From NCBI RefSeq assembly GCF_027943255.1, contig NC_072895.1, positions 79,920,001-79,984,000 on the forward strand: 64,000 nt of DNA, in the 5' to 3' direction. This stretch comes from Anastrepha obliqua (lineage: Eukaryota > Arthropoda > Insecta > Diptera > Tephritidae). This document shows, piece after piece, positions 1 through 12,302 of the stretch. The first letter of the stretch is position 1, and every line of letters starts with the position of its first letter. A program made the translations under genes and the position numbers. The notes under the pieces were generated by a model. It saw only the letters and a list, made by a program, of their open reading frames with translations. It made no database searches and was not told the DNA's origin.

Positions 1-12
1 TGTCTTATTCAA

Positions 13-739
13 TTAAGGGGTTACATGGGTTTCGTGTCTTCAAAAAATCGAGTTTTTTTAGCTTATTAATTTCTACAACATCTCAAGAATATTATCCTTT
101 TTCAAGTCGATCCGAATAATAGTTTCGGAGATACAGCCTTCGGAATGAGTGCGCTCCAAGCCACTTTTATTGTTACTCAAAACTTTAAACGCGTTTTTCT
201 CGGAACTGTGTTCTCAAAGTCGGTTGTCAAATGTTCTCGAAAACTACTCAACCGATCTTGATGAAATTTTACACAGGTGTTCGAAATAGAATTTACTCGT
301 GCTTGAACGAAGGATTTTGTTTTTTTTTTTCAATTACAACTATTTAAAAAATACAAAATGTCAAGCAAGTTTGACAGAAATTTTCATTTATTTGCAAAAA
401 CGTCTGCCAAAATTCCAATTTTTACTTTTTTTTCTTTCCTTCATTCAAGCACGAGTTTATGGTCTTAAATAAAGCCCTTATTTTTGTTTTTTCATTTTTT
501 ATGAGCCTGCAGGGAGTTATACTGACAACGCTGACGCACCTTTTTTTCGAGGGGTCACCGGAAATGACGTCACAATGGAGGAGTTATAATTTTTTTTTTT
601 TAAATTTTAGAAATTATTCCTTAAATATGTATCTATAAGACAGAAAAAAGTTCGAATTAAATAAATAATTTTTTACATAGAAAAAAAAATATTGAAAGTA
701 GGCCTTTTTTTACCCGACGAAACCCATATAACCCTTTAA
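13..739. mobile_element. TTAA-flanked MITE, copy 1
   Basis: A ~727-bp non-coding element has inverted ends. TTAA at 13-16 is followed by GGGGTTACATGGGTTTCG, and the far end reads CGAAACCCATATAACCC just before TTAA at 736-739. The ends match over about 18 bases with two differences. A TTAA target duplication is the hallmark of piggyBac-type transposition, so this is probably a non-autonomous piggyBac-like element. No transposase frame is present. A second member with almost the same ends lies at 53196-53833. Confidence 0.72.
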
Positions 740-740
740 T

Positions 741-1401
741 ATATCGCACCCTAAATACAAAAGGGTCACAACTCAAAATACTAAGTTTTTCAGGAGAGAC
801 GAAAAACGTTTTATGTAAAAATTATTGTTATATTTAAAGAAAATATTGTTCCATCATGAAAATATACAACATTGAAGAAGGTTCTACTATATTTTTTTCA
901 ATTTTATATTATGTTTGCGAAAATAAAACAAAATTTTGATTTATGACTCTTTAACTGAAATTTTTTCGATTAGCTAGTGATATTATCTTAAGTTCTGCCT
1001 TTTTAACTGATAAAATGTTTTAATTTTATAAGTTTCCTAACCTAATTGAACTCACTTTTCACAACTAAAGAGGCACAATGCAAAATAATATACCACGAAA
1101 TTTATCACTTTTTACAGTTATAGAGGCAGAACTCAAAATAAAACTCTTTATGTGTAATAAAAGTAATCAGCTGTTCTTGAGCCCATTAACGCAACTAAAA
1201 ATAATTCTCTTTAGTTGATCGTGCAAAAGCAACACACTTGGCATAAAAATAGACATAACTGTATTTTTCCAGTTAAAGAAGATAGTTATGTGAACGAAAT
1301 ATTTGCAGCAGCTAGAAATGTGTAGTCTGAATTAATTTATGCAAAAAACTCAGTTTTGGAAAATTTTGAGTTGTGACCCTTTTGTATTTAGGGTGCGATA
1401 T
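741..1401. mobile_element. MITE with 39-bp perfect terminal inverted repeats
   Basis: Positions 741-779 and 1363-1401 are exact reverse complements over 39 bases, beginning ATATCGCACCCTAAATAC. The ~660-bp body is AT-rich and non-coding. TA lies at both outer edges, which would suit a Tc1/mariner-type target, but the edges are themselves TA-rich, so the superfamily is uncertain. The element directly abuts the TTAA MITE on its left. Short open frames within it are chance readings. Confidence 0.75.
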
Positions 1402-2469
1402 ATATAGAGTAAATAAGCATATCGCGGTTTTTCGGAAACCAAAGATAGCAACACGAATACTATATCTTCTTGAATCTAAGAACTCTAAGCACATTCCAAT
1501 ATACAAAATATTTATTTTGCTTCTCTCACTGAATTCTATTCTAAATTATGAGCACTATTTATCAATACATAGAAAAACCTTGTGCTTTGTTGATTCCAGT
1601 CGTTATGCCCAGATGCAAATGTACAAAAATTAGTGTGTCTATAAAAATAATGAACCGTCCGCTTCGGTTCCTGCAAACCTTTATGAAATATTCCACTTAG
1701 GTCCTTTTCCATTGTTCCTTTAATAAGTTGGCAGAGTGCGACAAAAACTTAACGATCGTGGTTTGCCAGACGCTTCGCAAAAATTTGCACTAACTCACCA
1801 TTAACCCTTTCAATTGTTTCAACCACACAAAAAAACATAAACATGAAACCCTAAGCGTTGGCGAAGTTACCTGAATTTTCACGTTGTCTTAGTTTTCTTC
1901 AGTTCAGCTGAATTTTTCCCAAGGACGTTTCTATTTTGCTTTTCCTTTACGCATTTAACTAAAAATTTACACTTTTCATGCTGAATTTTTTTAGGTTCAA
2001 AACATTGCCAATTCATAGGGTTGTGAATCTTTGTACTTTTATGAGCTCAAAATATGTTTGCATGAAGCGATAATTTTCAAGAAAAAATACTACACTGACA
2101 TGGATCGATGAGTGTAGTGAGACTGGACTGCAAAGGGTTAAGCTGAAAAAGAATGCAAATGAAAACTGTGTATGTATGCTTGTGTGTATGCGTGCAGGCA
2201 TAATGTCAGGCCTGTTGCAAATGCATATCACACACATGCATATGAGCATATGATTACAAAAACCAATTTAGTTGCACACACTTATTACACACACTCATGC
2301 ATTCATGCATGCATACAGCATATGTTGCCAAATTTATTTGTAAAACTCTAACTTTCAGTTTTCTTTTTGAGATCTGCTATCCATTTTTAGAAGTACAGAA
2401 TGCCGCCGAAACCCCGCTTGCGCACACGATGCACATATGCGAATGAATGCATATACAAACATGTGCACA
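1402..2469. other. AT-rich non-coding stretch
   Basis: No gene or clear repeat boundary was recognised. Around 2160-2330 there are TATG/CATG-rich runs of the kind found through fly intergenic DNA and introns. The open frames here are short and lack family motifs or codon bias. Confidence 0.5.
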
Positions 2470-2655
2470 TTAGGATGGCTCAAAACAAAAAAAAAATTAT
2501 CTTGATGCTACTCTCTAAATTTTATCTATGGCCAAAAAATGTCGACAATTATTTGTAGTTGTTTTTTTTTTTTCAATTACTATTTCCTATTGCATTCCTA
2601 TGAGTAAACTGCATTTTTTTATAAATCTGCTATAAAATATTTAGGGCCCACCTTA
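2470..2655. mobile_element. Possible short MITE (TTAGGATGG / CCACCTTAA ends)
   Basis: The segment runs from TTAGGATGGCTC to GGGCCCACCTTAA, which are imperfect inverted repeats. The right outer tetranucleotide is TTAA and the left is TTAG, so it could be a small diverged TTAA-type element of about 185 bp. The interior is A/T-rich and non-coding. The evidence is the ends only. Confidence 0.35.
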
Positions 2656-3356
2656 ATATGCGCACTACCACATACATATGTACATAAGTACGTACTCCAT
2701 GCAGCACAAATGGTGAATTTTACATTAAAACCTAAAATTTTATTGCACATAGTTTTCTTCGCATTGACCTCTGCTTGTATATACCATACACACATATTTA
2801 TATACTTGTCTTACCAGCTGACGTTGGAACATACGAATTCTGAGCAACGAAACCGGCTTAAATTTGTGGCATGATGAATTGATATGTCAGTGAAACTAAT
2901 GCTGCTCGAAAAGCAAAGCCTTTAATGGACTTTGCGAGACGCCTAGAAATGCAGAAGTTCTTAGATACGAGTAATAAAAAAATATACTAACAATGAAGTG
3001 GAAGTGCAATAAATTTACACACATACATACATAAGTCAATACTTATGTATGAGTCCAAAGCAAAAGATATTCGAATGGTGAAATTGTGTGGTTTATTTTT
3101 TTTAACTTTATATATTTTTTGCATTTTATGTGGTTTAGATATTCGCCAAAACTTATTGCGAATTTCGTTATCCATTTATCCATTTCGTTAGACATTTTTG
3201 AATCCGAATTCAGTTTACTAGTTGGAATAAAATTGAAAACCTCAAAGGCTGCATTATGTAGGTTTCTGAAAGTACCTCCCCCTTACCATCGCTTTCATTC
3301 GCTTTCTTTGTTTCTCTCTCGTGCGGTGGCCTAAAGCGATACGCATTTTCGCGAAA

Positions 3357-3454
3357 GTCGGTTCTACGTTACCGCAACGACCCGAATGCATATCCGACCA
3401 AGGACTCTTGCTGGACACCATTACCTGTTTTTTATGTTGCTATAACAACAACAA
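3357..3454 (+). repeat. CAA-tailed hairpin element, copy 1 (diverged)
   Basis: This is a diverged copy of the ~125-bp dispersed element found many times in the window. It begins GTCGGTTCTACGTTACCGC, keeps the CCAAGGACT core, and ends TATGTTGCTATAACAACAAC. The central hairpin is degraded. Confidence 0.6.
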
Positions 3455-4402
3455 TTCATCATTAATTACTAACCTAATTTCGTCAAAGTCACTAGCATCG
3501 AACTCTTAGCCAATTCTGACTAGATTTGGCATTCTATGCTCCCTCTACCCTTCTTTGTTGGAAATGGAAATAATGAAAATGCCAATGCAATAATCTTTTG
3601 CTGTGAATCGAATGCTTCAAGAGAAAAATACAGCGTGGAAGAAAGGCAAAGCAATCATAAATATATAATTATAATATGCGTACATCTATATGTCATATGT
3701 ACATTCAAGTGGCTGTGTGCGTTCCTGAATGTATGAATGTTACGCCGGTTATACCACGATTCATATGCTCATACCATCATTGGTAAAAGAAGAGAAATCA
3801 ATTTCTTAATCCAATAACAACAATAATTTATTCTTTTGTATTAAACTCGGAGAGAATCAATTTTTGATTGGACTTTCTGAATTTAGAATTAGCAGCATTG
3901 ATACACGCCTGAAAAGGCATATGTATATGTTTAGGTACGAGTATATACTCACACACTCACACACTTTCGTATAACAGCTTTGTATAAATTAAAAGGTGCC
4001 AGTACATGGATTCCTATCTGAAAACAACAGGTAAAATATTGCATAAATATCGAATATGGACCGTTAAATTAACGGCTACCCTCAGCATACAATGTAATAC
4101 ATTTTCTTAATGCAAATTTGCATAAAAACCGCTCTTCCCGAAAGTTGGTTTATGTAAATTTCCCTTCAACCCATTTCCTCTGCCCTTTCTCCGTTTTGCA
4201 ATGTCACAACTCAAACATACATATACATATGTAGATATACAATGCATATATCCCTATATGCAGAATATTGTCAGAGTGGGTTTTCACTTATGGGCAATGG
4301 TAATTTTCTTTCTAACAGTAAGCAAAAAATCAGCACGACCTGAAGAAAGTGGTATATAGCAAAATACTATCACGTATATATATATATATGTATATATTTA
4401 TA
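3455..4402. other. Non-coding stretch
   Basis: AT-rich sequence with simple CATATG/TATA runs. No gene, RNA gene or transposon end was recognised. Confidence 0.5.
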
Positions 4403-4706
4403 TGGTGCGTACACCCTTTTTGGGTGTTTGGCCGAGCTCCTCCTCCTATTTATGGTGTGCGTCTTGATCTTGTTCCACAAATGGAGGGACCTAGAGTTTT
4501 AAGCCGACTCCGAACGGCAGATATTTTTATGAGCAGCTTTTTCATGGCAGAAATACACACGGAGGTTTGCCACTGCCTGCCGAGCGGCGACCGCTATTAG
4601 AAAAAACTTTTTCATTTGGTCTTTCACCGAGATTCGAACCTACGTTCTCTCTCTGAATTCCAAATGGTAGTCACGCACCAACCGGTTCGGCTACGACGGC
4701 CGCCGT
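4403..4706 (-). repeat. tRNA-derived SINE, near full-length copy
   Basis: Read on the minus strand, the 5' end at about 4706 has an RNA polymerase III A box resembling TAGCCGAACCGGTTGG and a B box GGTTCGAATCTC about 50 bases on. A ~200-bp non-tRNA body follows, ending in CACCCAAAAAGGGTGTACGC and then a (TA)n tract. Similar full or partial copies occur at 11968, 16076, 18112, 34525, 41365, 41918 and 50930. A tRNA-like head, unrelated body and simple-repeat tail are the standard SINE layout. Confidence 0.85.
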
Positions 4707-6079
4707 TTACCTTCCTCTAAATAAATATGTACATATACACATATGTACATACATATGTATATATATCAAAATTCAAGTACTAGAATCAAACATTTTTTCA
4801 CTTTGCAAAATCACAGTTTTCGTTTCAATTTCATTTTCAGCCATAGGCTATCCAATTTAAAGAAGTTAAAAGGTATAGGCGTTGTAAATGCTCACAAGCA
4901 AGCATTTAAACATATTATTCCCATACATATATATGTATGTATGCATTTTCAAACATAGAAACATACACAAGAACACATATACATACATGCATTTAACTCA
5001 GTTCATGCAGCGCCGAACGCGAATGTGAAAAACGCGATGGCGATCGCAAACATCTCTTTTTCGTACACACACGTACCCTTTGAAGCCGCTAAAAAGTGCA
5101 TATAACACAATAAGAAATAATAATAATTTAACAACAACAATACAAGTGCAGCGGCAGCAACTCGAAACTCATATGTGGCCATGTGACGATCGTCTACTCG
5201 CACAAGTCGCGAACTCGCTCATTCGCTCACTCTGTTCGTATGCATTCCGATGGCATCGTAGCAATGTACAAAATAAAAAACAAATCAACCTTTCTGTGCA
5301 TTTTTTCATATTCCTATATTTCTTGTTGTTGCTACTTTTCTTTTGCCAATGCCAACGATCGCTGTCGCTGGTATTGAGTATAGCGGCGCACGCATTTTTC
5401 CACTCTCTCACACTCACGTGCAAATGTGCAGCGTCTCTGAACACAAGTGTCAATGCATTGCAGTGTGCAATAAAACGTTTAAACTGTTATATCGTGCACG
5501 CATGTTGGTGAGGGGAAAGGAATATTGGCAAATGATATAGCTATGGTTGTGTTGAAGAGCACGATTAAAGCAGTATGCGAGCGATAAGGGGAAAGTCTGT
5601 GCAATGCACTGCGCTGCAGAAAATTGATGAGGAGAGTAGGCAATAATAAATATGTTGCTTTTGCTGCAACTACTGTTGTTGCTTTATAACAGTATAGTAG
5701 CATAAAATTTCCCCTCTTCATACTGCGCACGCAAAAAATTGTGTGCTCCTCTCAATCCTTGCATTCATATCGTCCAAGGGCCACCTCCACCAACACACAC
5801 AAGTGGCACACATTCATGCAAAGAGTTTATTAGCCCTTAAAGTGTGCGTGTGCGAGCGTGGGTCAGTGAGTTTTTCGTTTTGTGTTGCCGTTTAATTTCG
5901 AATAATGCCTGAGTTTTCTTCCATTTCTCCTGCAGTGTTGCGAGTGTGATGTTTTTTATGGCCTGCTTCTCGAAGGGGCAATGCTGAGGCGCCGCATTTC
6001 TGAAATAATACGCTGCTTGTCTTATTTGCTTGTGTGGTTCAAGGGAAGGGTGTGTGTCACACTGAGAGCGGGGAAACTA
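4707..6079. other. Non-coding stretch, possible upstream regulatory DNA
   Basis: No transposon end was recognised in this unusually repeat-poor stretch. Base composition rises to moderate GC around 5000-6080, with CA/TG-rich tracts. Open frames up to 143 codons overlap on both strands but show no domain and look accidental. It lies just upstream of a tentative untranslated first exon. Confidence 0.4.
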
Positions 6080-6409
6080 AGCAAAGTATGAAAATTTTGG
6101 ATTGACTTGCCGCGTGCACCGACAGCGCAGTTTTATTCAAGTTTGAGCACTCGGATCTGCAACAACGCAACGTGTCGCAGAAAAATCAAAAAATTGGGAA
6201 AAACAAAAATTCCGCATACATTTATAATTAGACTATAAGATTTCTGTGACATAAAAAAAAAAAACAAAAAAAAAAATAAAAACATAAAAATTATTAAACG
6301 CTACAAAAACATCTACTGCAAAAACAACGAACTAGATAAATTTCGTACGATTGCGTTGAGGAAAAATTGCAGTGTACAGACGCAGAAGAAACACACTATA
6401 TTTTTAAAG
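6080..6409 (+). promoter_or_regulatory. Tentative promoter / 5' untranslated exon
   Basis: The stretch has features of a fly transcript start. A pyrimidine-flanked TTCAAGT near 6140 is followed about 30 bases later by AACGTG, resembling an initiator plus downstream element. A/C-rich leader-like sequence then runs to a potential splice donor, AAAGTGAGC, at about 6409. It would suit an untranslated first exon spliced to the acceptor at 22162, giving a ~16-kb intron. This is inference; no transcript evidence is available. Confidence 0.25.
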
Positions 6410-7637
6410 TGAGCAAAAATGTTATTGTACATATTTTAATACCGCCCAGTATTTGTTAATATCTGAAAAATTTTACTGATTTTTGGAGTTTTACAAATGC
6501 GAATTTTCGACGATTTATAAATACGATATTGAACGATATACATACATACATATGCATTTAGCATATTTATATATATATACGTGGCTTTATGTTCATTGGT
6601 GGTCGAAATCGGCTGACATGAGTGCTTAAGTGTGTGAATACACCTATGTGTATATGCACATATATTTATGTTTGTAAATACATACAAATGAATTGAACTG
6701 ACTGTGGTTGTGCTAATAACAAATGCAAAAAAAAAAAACAATTGTAGCGAATTTAAAATTTAAAATATAGATGGGTATTGAAATGTGGAACACTGTATCG
6801 TCAAAGAAAATATACACCTGCGCTCAGATATTGTGAGAAGTGCAATTTTTTATTTAATTAAAAATTAAATTTTATGCGAAATTGGTTACAGTGACATTCG
6901 ATTTCGAAAAACTATTTACTTTTTTTCTTCTTTTTTTAACGTGCAAAAACCTTAAAATCAAAATCAGAAAAAGGTATACACACATACATACATATACATT
7001 TGCATAAATAAATATTTTTTCAATTAACTCCTCTGAATTTAACCAACAACATCAAAACAAAACAAAAACTCCGCTACGTAGTAAATTTTTCACTCGTTGT
7101 TTCACGCCCCCTCTTTGAATGATTACCCACCACCGCGCAATCATTTAATGCGGAATACTCTCTTTTACAATTTCAACCACCCCAAACATGCTGTATTCGA
7201 AAACCACCCATCCACCCACCCACCTACTCATGTAGACCATCATGGATTCATTGCGCTTTTGCGCTTCCGACGAAATTACCTGCCAAATTGAGCAGCGTAA
7301 AAATTTGCAAATATACACTTGCACTTGCATAAGTATGTATACATGGGGATATTTACATGAGCTTATATACATGCATACACACACATACATTTATATTTAA
7401 TAAGTTGTATATCATTTATCGTCATACGTTGAGTTCCCAAGTGAACCACAAAGTAGTCCACAAACATGTAAAGTTGCTCAGTTTTAAAAAATTCAGTTTT
7501 TTTAAATTGATAGCAATTTCATTCATAAGCAACTTATTCATAAAGTGTTCTCATTATGAAATCCATACATGGAACTAGGCGTCATCTGGTATATAACGCT
7601 ACTCTCAATTAAGGAAATTTAGAAAAATCCCATTCCA
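6410..7637. other. Non-coding stretch
   Basis: AT-rich sequence with A/T runs and TACATA-type simple repeats. No domain-bearing frame or transposon boundary was recognised. If the upstream exon is real, this is the start of a long intron. Confidence 0.45.
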
Positions 7638-7730
7638 GTTCGTTCTACGTTACCGGGACGACCAAGGACTGTCACTCCAGCAACATTCCCCGTACATGTA
7701 TGGTGAATTTTTATGCTGCAACAACAATAA
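7638..7730 (+). repeat. CAA-tailed hairpin element, copy 2
   Basis: It starts CAGTTCGTTCTACGTTACCG, lacks the usual CCGGATTTATATCCGG block, keeps CCAAGGACTGTCACTCCAGC and the CATTCCCCGTACATGTATGG hairpin, and ends TATGCTGCAACAACAATAA. The internal deletion separates it from the longer copies. Confidence 0.75.
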
Positions 7731-8263
7731 AAACAAACATCCTTTCTCTTATATACACTTTTCACAAGTTAAATAACTATGTTGAGTACAAACTCTACAT
7801 CATTTCATCTCTAAAATTTTCCCGTTTCAATACTTTGGATTTTTCAAAGAAGAAACTTATTAAATAATCTTTGGCGAGTCATGCATCATTAAACTGAAAG
7901 TGCACATTGTGACAAGGGAAGGTATCAAAGAACCGTTTAAACTAATTAGATACCTATAGTATAGTTGCGAGCAGTTTAATAGTAGTGCTCACGCCATGTA
8001 TCCAGAAATGTTGACACACATTTTTAGTTTGCAATATCAGTATTTTTTAGTTCATAATTTTGTTATCACAACTTAAATAGCAGTTTTCATATGCAAAACA
8101 ATTTGCTGTACATGATATTTGTTAAAAAAAAAAATAGTTTTTTAAAGAGGGTAACATAAAATGATAAAAACAGCAGTAATTGGATTTTTTCTATTTGTAG
8201 ACAATTACAGCAAAAATAAAAGTGAATTTATATTTCATTTTATTGATAATCTTAGTACTTATG
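7731..8263. other. Non-coding stretch
   Basis: AT-rich; nothing was recognised beyond short A/T runs. Confidence 0.45.
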
Positions 8264-8814
8264 TATAGGGTTTTTCAGTAAGAGCGCTTCAACTTTTGAA
8301 CTTTTTTGAATAAAACACAAACGGTTTGACTTTTTTAACTAATTTTTTTTTTTATTATCGAGTTTGAACATATACATTTAAGTATGAAATTCGATTTCTT
8401 TTGCATGACCACCGCGTGCACGTTTTACGAAGTCCAATCGTTGAACCCAATTTTCGACCACTCTTTTGCATAAATCGGCCGAAATTCCAGCAATTTCGCG
8501 TTCAATATTGGCTCTGAGCTCAAACATCGTCGCCGGCTTGTTACTGTAGACCAATGACTTCACATAACCCCAAAACGGGACGGCTTGTTAAATGGACCGT
8601 AAAATGGCCGTAATGCTCTTAAAGTAGCAGCAACAGAACGATTATTTTCATAAAAAATTTGCACGATTTGCAATCGTTGCTCAAGTGTGTAGCATTCCAT
8701 GATGAAATGTATACTAATGAAGTTTACAAATGACAAGCGAAAAATAAAAAATATTGCGTCGTTCGCCCTCCCTATCGGAAAAAAGTTGAAGCGCACCTAC
8801 TGAACAACCCTATA
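8264..8814 (-). mobile_element. Internally deleted mariner-like element A
   Basis: The ends are inverted repeats: TATAGGGTTTTTCAGTAAGA on the left, and on the right the complement of a TATAGGGTTGTTCAGTAGGT-type sequence, with TA duplications. The two TIRs match for over 30 bases, with AGCGCTTCAACTTTT / AAAAGTTGAAGCGC next inwards. The interior holds only the two ends of a transposase joined across a deletion. It is ~550 bp against ~1.3 kb for a complete mariner. Confidence 0.85.
8378..8700 (-). pseudogene. Mariner transposase remnant (N and C termini only)
   Basis: The minus-strand frame opens MECYTLEQRLQIVQIFYENN, the helix-turn-helix start of rosa/D,D41D-type mariner transposases. After RALRPFYG it jumps, with a frame change near 8563, to the C-terminal part (GYVKSLVYSNKP ... 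HAKEIEFH). The whole catalytic core with its three acidic residues is missing, so no active enzyme can come from it. Confidence 0.85.
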
Positions 8815-9190
8815 GTTGCATTCCTTTATTTTTATGGCTGCCATACACCTGTTCTTCATGGAGTCGACAAGGCACCGACATCTTTCACGCCCTTGAATTA
8901 CTTCCCACCAATCTGTATTATTTGTGGGTTTTTATTTCTAAACGATTTTCTTCATATCAGTCTACAAGCTCTAAATAGAATTGATGGCCTGCTTATTGTG
9001 TTGGCTACTTCATCATATGAACAAACATCTTCTGAACGCATTTACTCCCCATGGCAATTTTAGCTCATCTTTAATTTTGGTAATTGTTGCGGTTGGAGTG
9101 GCTCTGGTAGGACTTACACGGTAGGGAGAATTCAGACCGTGTGTGGCTAACATCAGATCGTTAAACGGCCCTGAGATTATGTTAGTAATA
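8815..9190. other. Non-coding stretch between two mariners
   Basis: No gene or repeat was recognised. A 71-codon open frame covering part of it has no family signature. Confidence 0.4.
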
Positions 9191-10123
9191 AAGGGTGATT
9201 TTTTAAGAGCTATAGGAAAGTTTTTCAAAAAAACACACGTAAAATTCAGAAAAATGCATGCAATTTTTATTTAAATCGATAGCACAGTCCATATGATTTA
9301 ATGTTTGAGGATTATTTCATGCAAATGTTGACCGCGACTGCGCTTCAAATGGTCCATCCGCTTAGTCCAATTTTGGCATACTCTTTCTAATGTGTCGGCC
9401 GGTATCTCACATATAAATGCTTTAATGTTGTCTTCCATTGCGTTAATTGAAGCAGGCTTGTCTGCATAGACATGAGCTTTAACAAAGCCCCACAAAAAAA
9501 TAATCTAAAGACATTATATCGCACGATCTGGGTGGCCAATTGACAGGTCCCGAACGTAAAATAAAATGTTCACCAAAGCCGCCTCTCAACAAGTCAATTT
9601 TTACGTGTGTTGTGTGGCATGTGGCACCGTCTTGCTGAAACCAAATGTCATGCAAGTCAAGCTCTTGCATTTTGGGCAAAAAAAAATTGAATATCATTTC
9701 ACGGTGGCGCTCACCATTCACAGTTACGTTACGATTTGCAGCATCTTTGAAGAAGTACGGTCCAATGATACCTCCAGCCCATAAACCACACCAAACTGTG
9801 ACCTTTTCTGAACACATTGGTAGGTCTTGCAATTCTTCTGGCTGATCTTCACTCCAAAATCGACAATTCTGCTTATTTACGTACCCATTGATACAAAAAT
9901 GAGCTTCGTCGCTGAACACAATTTTTCGACTTTAAACTTTCTTAACAAAACACGCATTTTTATAATAAAATTCAATGATTTGCAAGCGTTGTTCGTTTGT
10001 AAGACGATTCATGGTTAAATTATAAACCAAACTGATGATGTTTGACAGTGAAACAAAACACGAAACGTGCGTCAGCTGCTTAAACCAACTGTTTGAAAAG
10101 ATAATATCTAAAAAATCACCCTT
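9191..10123 (-). mobile_element. D,D41D (rosa-type) mariner element B
   Basis: The left end AAGGGTGATTTTTTAAGAGC and the right end, complement of AAGGGTGATTTTTTAGATAT, are inverted repeats flanked by TA. The ~930-bp body encodes a decayed transposase on the minus strand. It is shorter than a full mariner because part of the region between the HTH and the catalytic domain is gone. Confidence 0.88.
9298..10012 (-). pseudogene. Mariner D,D41D transposase pseudogene
   Basis: A start MNRLTNEQRLQIIEFYYKN is followed by a deletion and a stop. The catalytic part then runs from FSDEAHF (first acidic residue) through WFQQDGATCHT (second) to PPRSCDIMSLDYF (third). I count 41 residues between the second Asp and the Asp of SLDYF, the spacing reported for the rosa subfamily of tephritid mariners. 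The C terminus reads LKRSRGQHLHEIILKH and stops at 9298-9300. A frame break between the two pieces near 9480-9495 also inactivates it. The enzyme would have cut and pasted the element at TA sites. Confidence 0.88.
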
Positions 10124-11967
10124 TATAAGTAATAATCAATGCAGCAAATACACATACCTACATATTACTTTGCTACCGTCTGTACAACTACTGATTGGAA
10201 GAGCGTAAAAATGTGTGTGAGGTGAAGTGGCATAATTCTGCTGCCGAATACCCTATGACGTGGTGCTCGAAATTACTATCAAAATTTCGCTTCGGATAGC
10301 GAAACCAGATTGCACGATCATTCTTGGTCCTTCCTATGCGTTTCACAAGAGACGTCCATAAATTTTTTTATGGTACTGTGTTTCAGATGAGAAGTTTGAG
10401 ATGGTGTTTAAGCGCATAAGATATCATTTTTGCGGAGGAAATTTTTAATTTTTGTGTACTTTATTTTTTATATTTTATATTATTTTTGTATATTTTAATA
10501 AATAAACTTACTACTTCACTTATCAGCCTTTATAGCAAATGGCACTTCTTCGGGATACAATGTTTTCCGCGATCCACAAATTGTGAAAAATCGGGTGTTT
10601 TTTAAGAGCTTGAGAACTTAATTCTCATGCAGCTAAAAAACACACAATACGTTAATTACTTTAATACGTTGTAGATAATTAAATTACTTACTTTTGAAAA
10701 CCCTATGTAGCCCATTTTAGATGATGGTCAAAGAAAACTAAAAACTAAAAACTGCTTACAAACTGCTTAGCCGTTCTCGCCTTACAAACCGCTAAGCGCT
10801 ACAAAAATTTAAATGTCGAGATATGAACCTATAGTTATTTCAGCATTATTACTTTCAAATAGTAGTGTTGGTAAACGCATTTGCAAAAATACAAAATTTA
10901 AACTTAATAGTATCTTCAGGGAACTGAAGAAACGTTTGTCTGAATAAAGCAGCATATCATTTAAGGAACGTTGAAGGGCTAAATGTGCATGAGGCGCATA
11001 AATAATCACGGTCCAATACATATCAGCCCACTGAGACTACAATAAATTATGCGTGGTATGGTAAATACATACATATATTTATAGGTAAAGTATTAAAGCA
11101 AGTGTGTATATAAGTACATGTGTATGTATAAATGACAGTTTGCAGATTTTTTTTCATAGCCCGTAACTCAGTGCGAAAAGCTTTGCACTGCTGTTAATAG
11201 CGGTCTTTGGCGATCAAGTTTACTCACTATGTGTTATACCATATACATATACATTATACATACACTTGTGTAGCAGCAGCAATAAAGCTTATAAACCGGA
11301 AATTAAAATCACATTCAACAAGCACCAACAAATGCGCCGCAACTGTGTTTTGTTGATTGAGCTTTTCTCGGCCTAGTGTGTGCAAAAACTATAAGTACAT
11401 ACATTGAAAGCAACAAAAGCCGTAGCTGATATTTTTAAAGCTTTCAAACGGAGCCAAACCTTTCGTACTGGGCATAATTTCCCCATATAATAGTGATCTT
11501 CACACCAGCGAAATTACATTACTACAATTCCTCAGTACATCTGGCGGCTTCTCTTCTTTTCTCTCTGAGAATAGTATTTTTTTTTTGTTGCGACGATCAT
11601 TTTATGGAACATTTTAATGATTGCTCCTTAAAATATAAGAGAACTTTTCCTTGGCACATAGCCAAGGGAAAATCACTTGCACCGCAATTCGATGAGGGGA
11701 GGCTTTCACATTAAAAACAAACAACGAACCCTACCTTTCTGTCCTAATTAAGACACGGTGCATTTTGGAAGAGAAGGGAAAAAGTAACATAAATATATAA
11801 GTTAGTGTTTGCATGTATTTGGTTTTTGCTTTGATTGATTTGAAAGCTAAACACGCAAAAGCAAATCAAAATCAAAATACACACCATACTTGTAAGGCGA
11901 ATGAAAGAAGAAATCAGCTTATCTAAGAACAGATTTGCTTATAATATTGTAATATAACTACATATGT
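10124..11967. other. Non-coding stretch with a possible mariner TIR scrap
   Basis: No gene was recognised. Around 10592-10615 the sequence GGGTGTTTTTTAAGAGCTT resembles the terminal repeat of element B, so it may be a solo end. Elsewhere there are TATA/CATA runs and a 73-codon chance frame (11493-11714). Confidence 0.4.
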
Positions 11968-12063
11968 ACATGAGGACTCCATTTGTGGACCAACATCAAG
12001 ACGCACGTCACAAATAGCAGGAGGAGCTCGGCCAAACACCCAAAAAGGGTGTACGCGCCAATT
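11968..12063 (+). repeat. tRNA-derived SINE, 3' fragment
   Basis: Plus-strand copy of the SINE body from CTCCATTTGTGGACC through GAGCTCGGCCAAACACCC and AAAAAGGGTGTACGCGCC, ending AATT followed by (AT)n. The tRNA-like head is absent, as expected of a 5'-truncated retroposed copy. Confidence 0.8.
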
Positions 12064-12302
12064 ATATATATATATATACATATATCTATATATATACACG
12101 AGGATAGAATTATTAAAATTTAAATTTTTTTGGGTATATATTTTTTAGGTACCCTTATCGAAAATAAAACATCACAAAAAAAAGTAGCGAACTTTGAGAT
12201 GGAAGTATTCTGCAAAAAAAAGTAGAAGAAAAAGAAGTAATCGTTTGACACCAATGAGGTTTCAGAGAACGTGACACACTATCACGGGACTTTTTTAACA
12301 TA

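Noticed and set aside
5080..5511. A 143-codon open frame in a repeat-poor stretch, with a 94-codon frame antisense to it.
   Set aside because: No domain, good start context or splice signals. Both frames are low-complexity and overlap each other.
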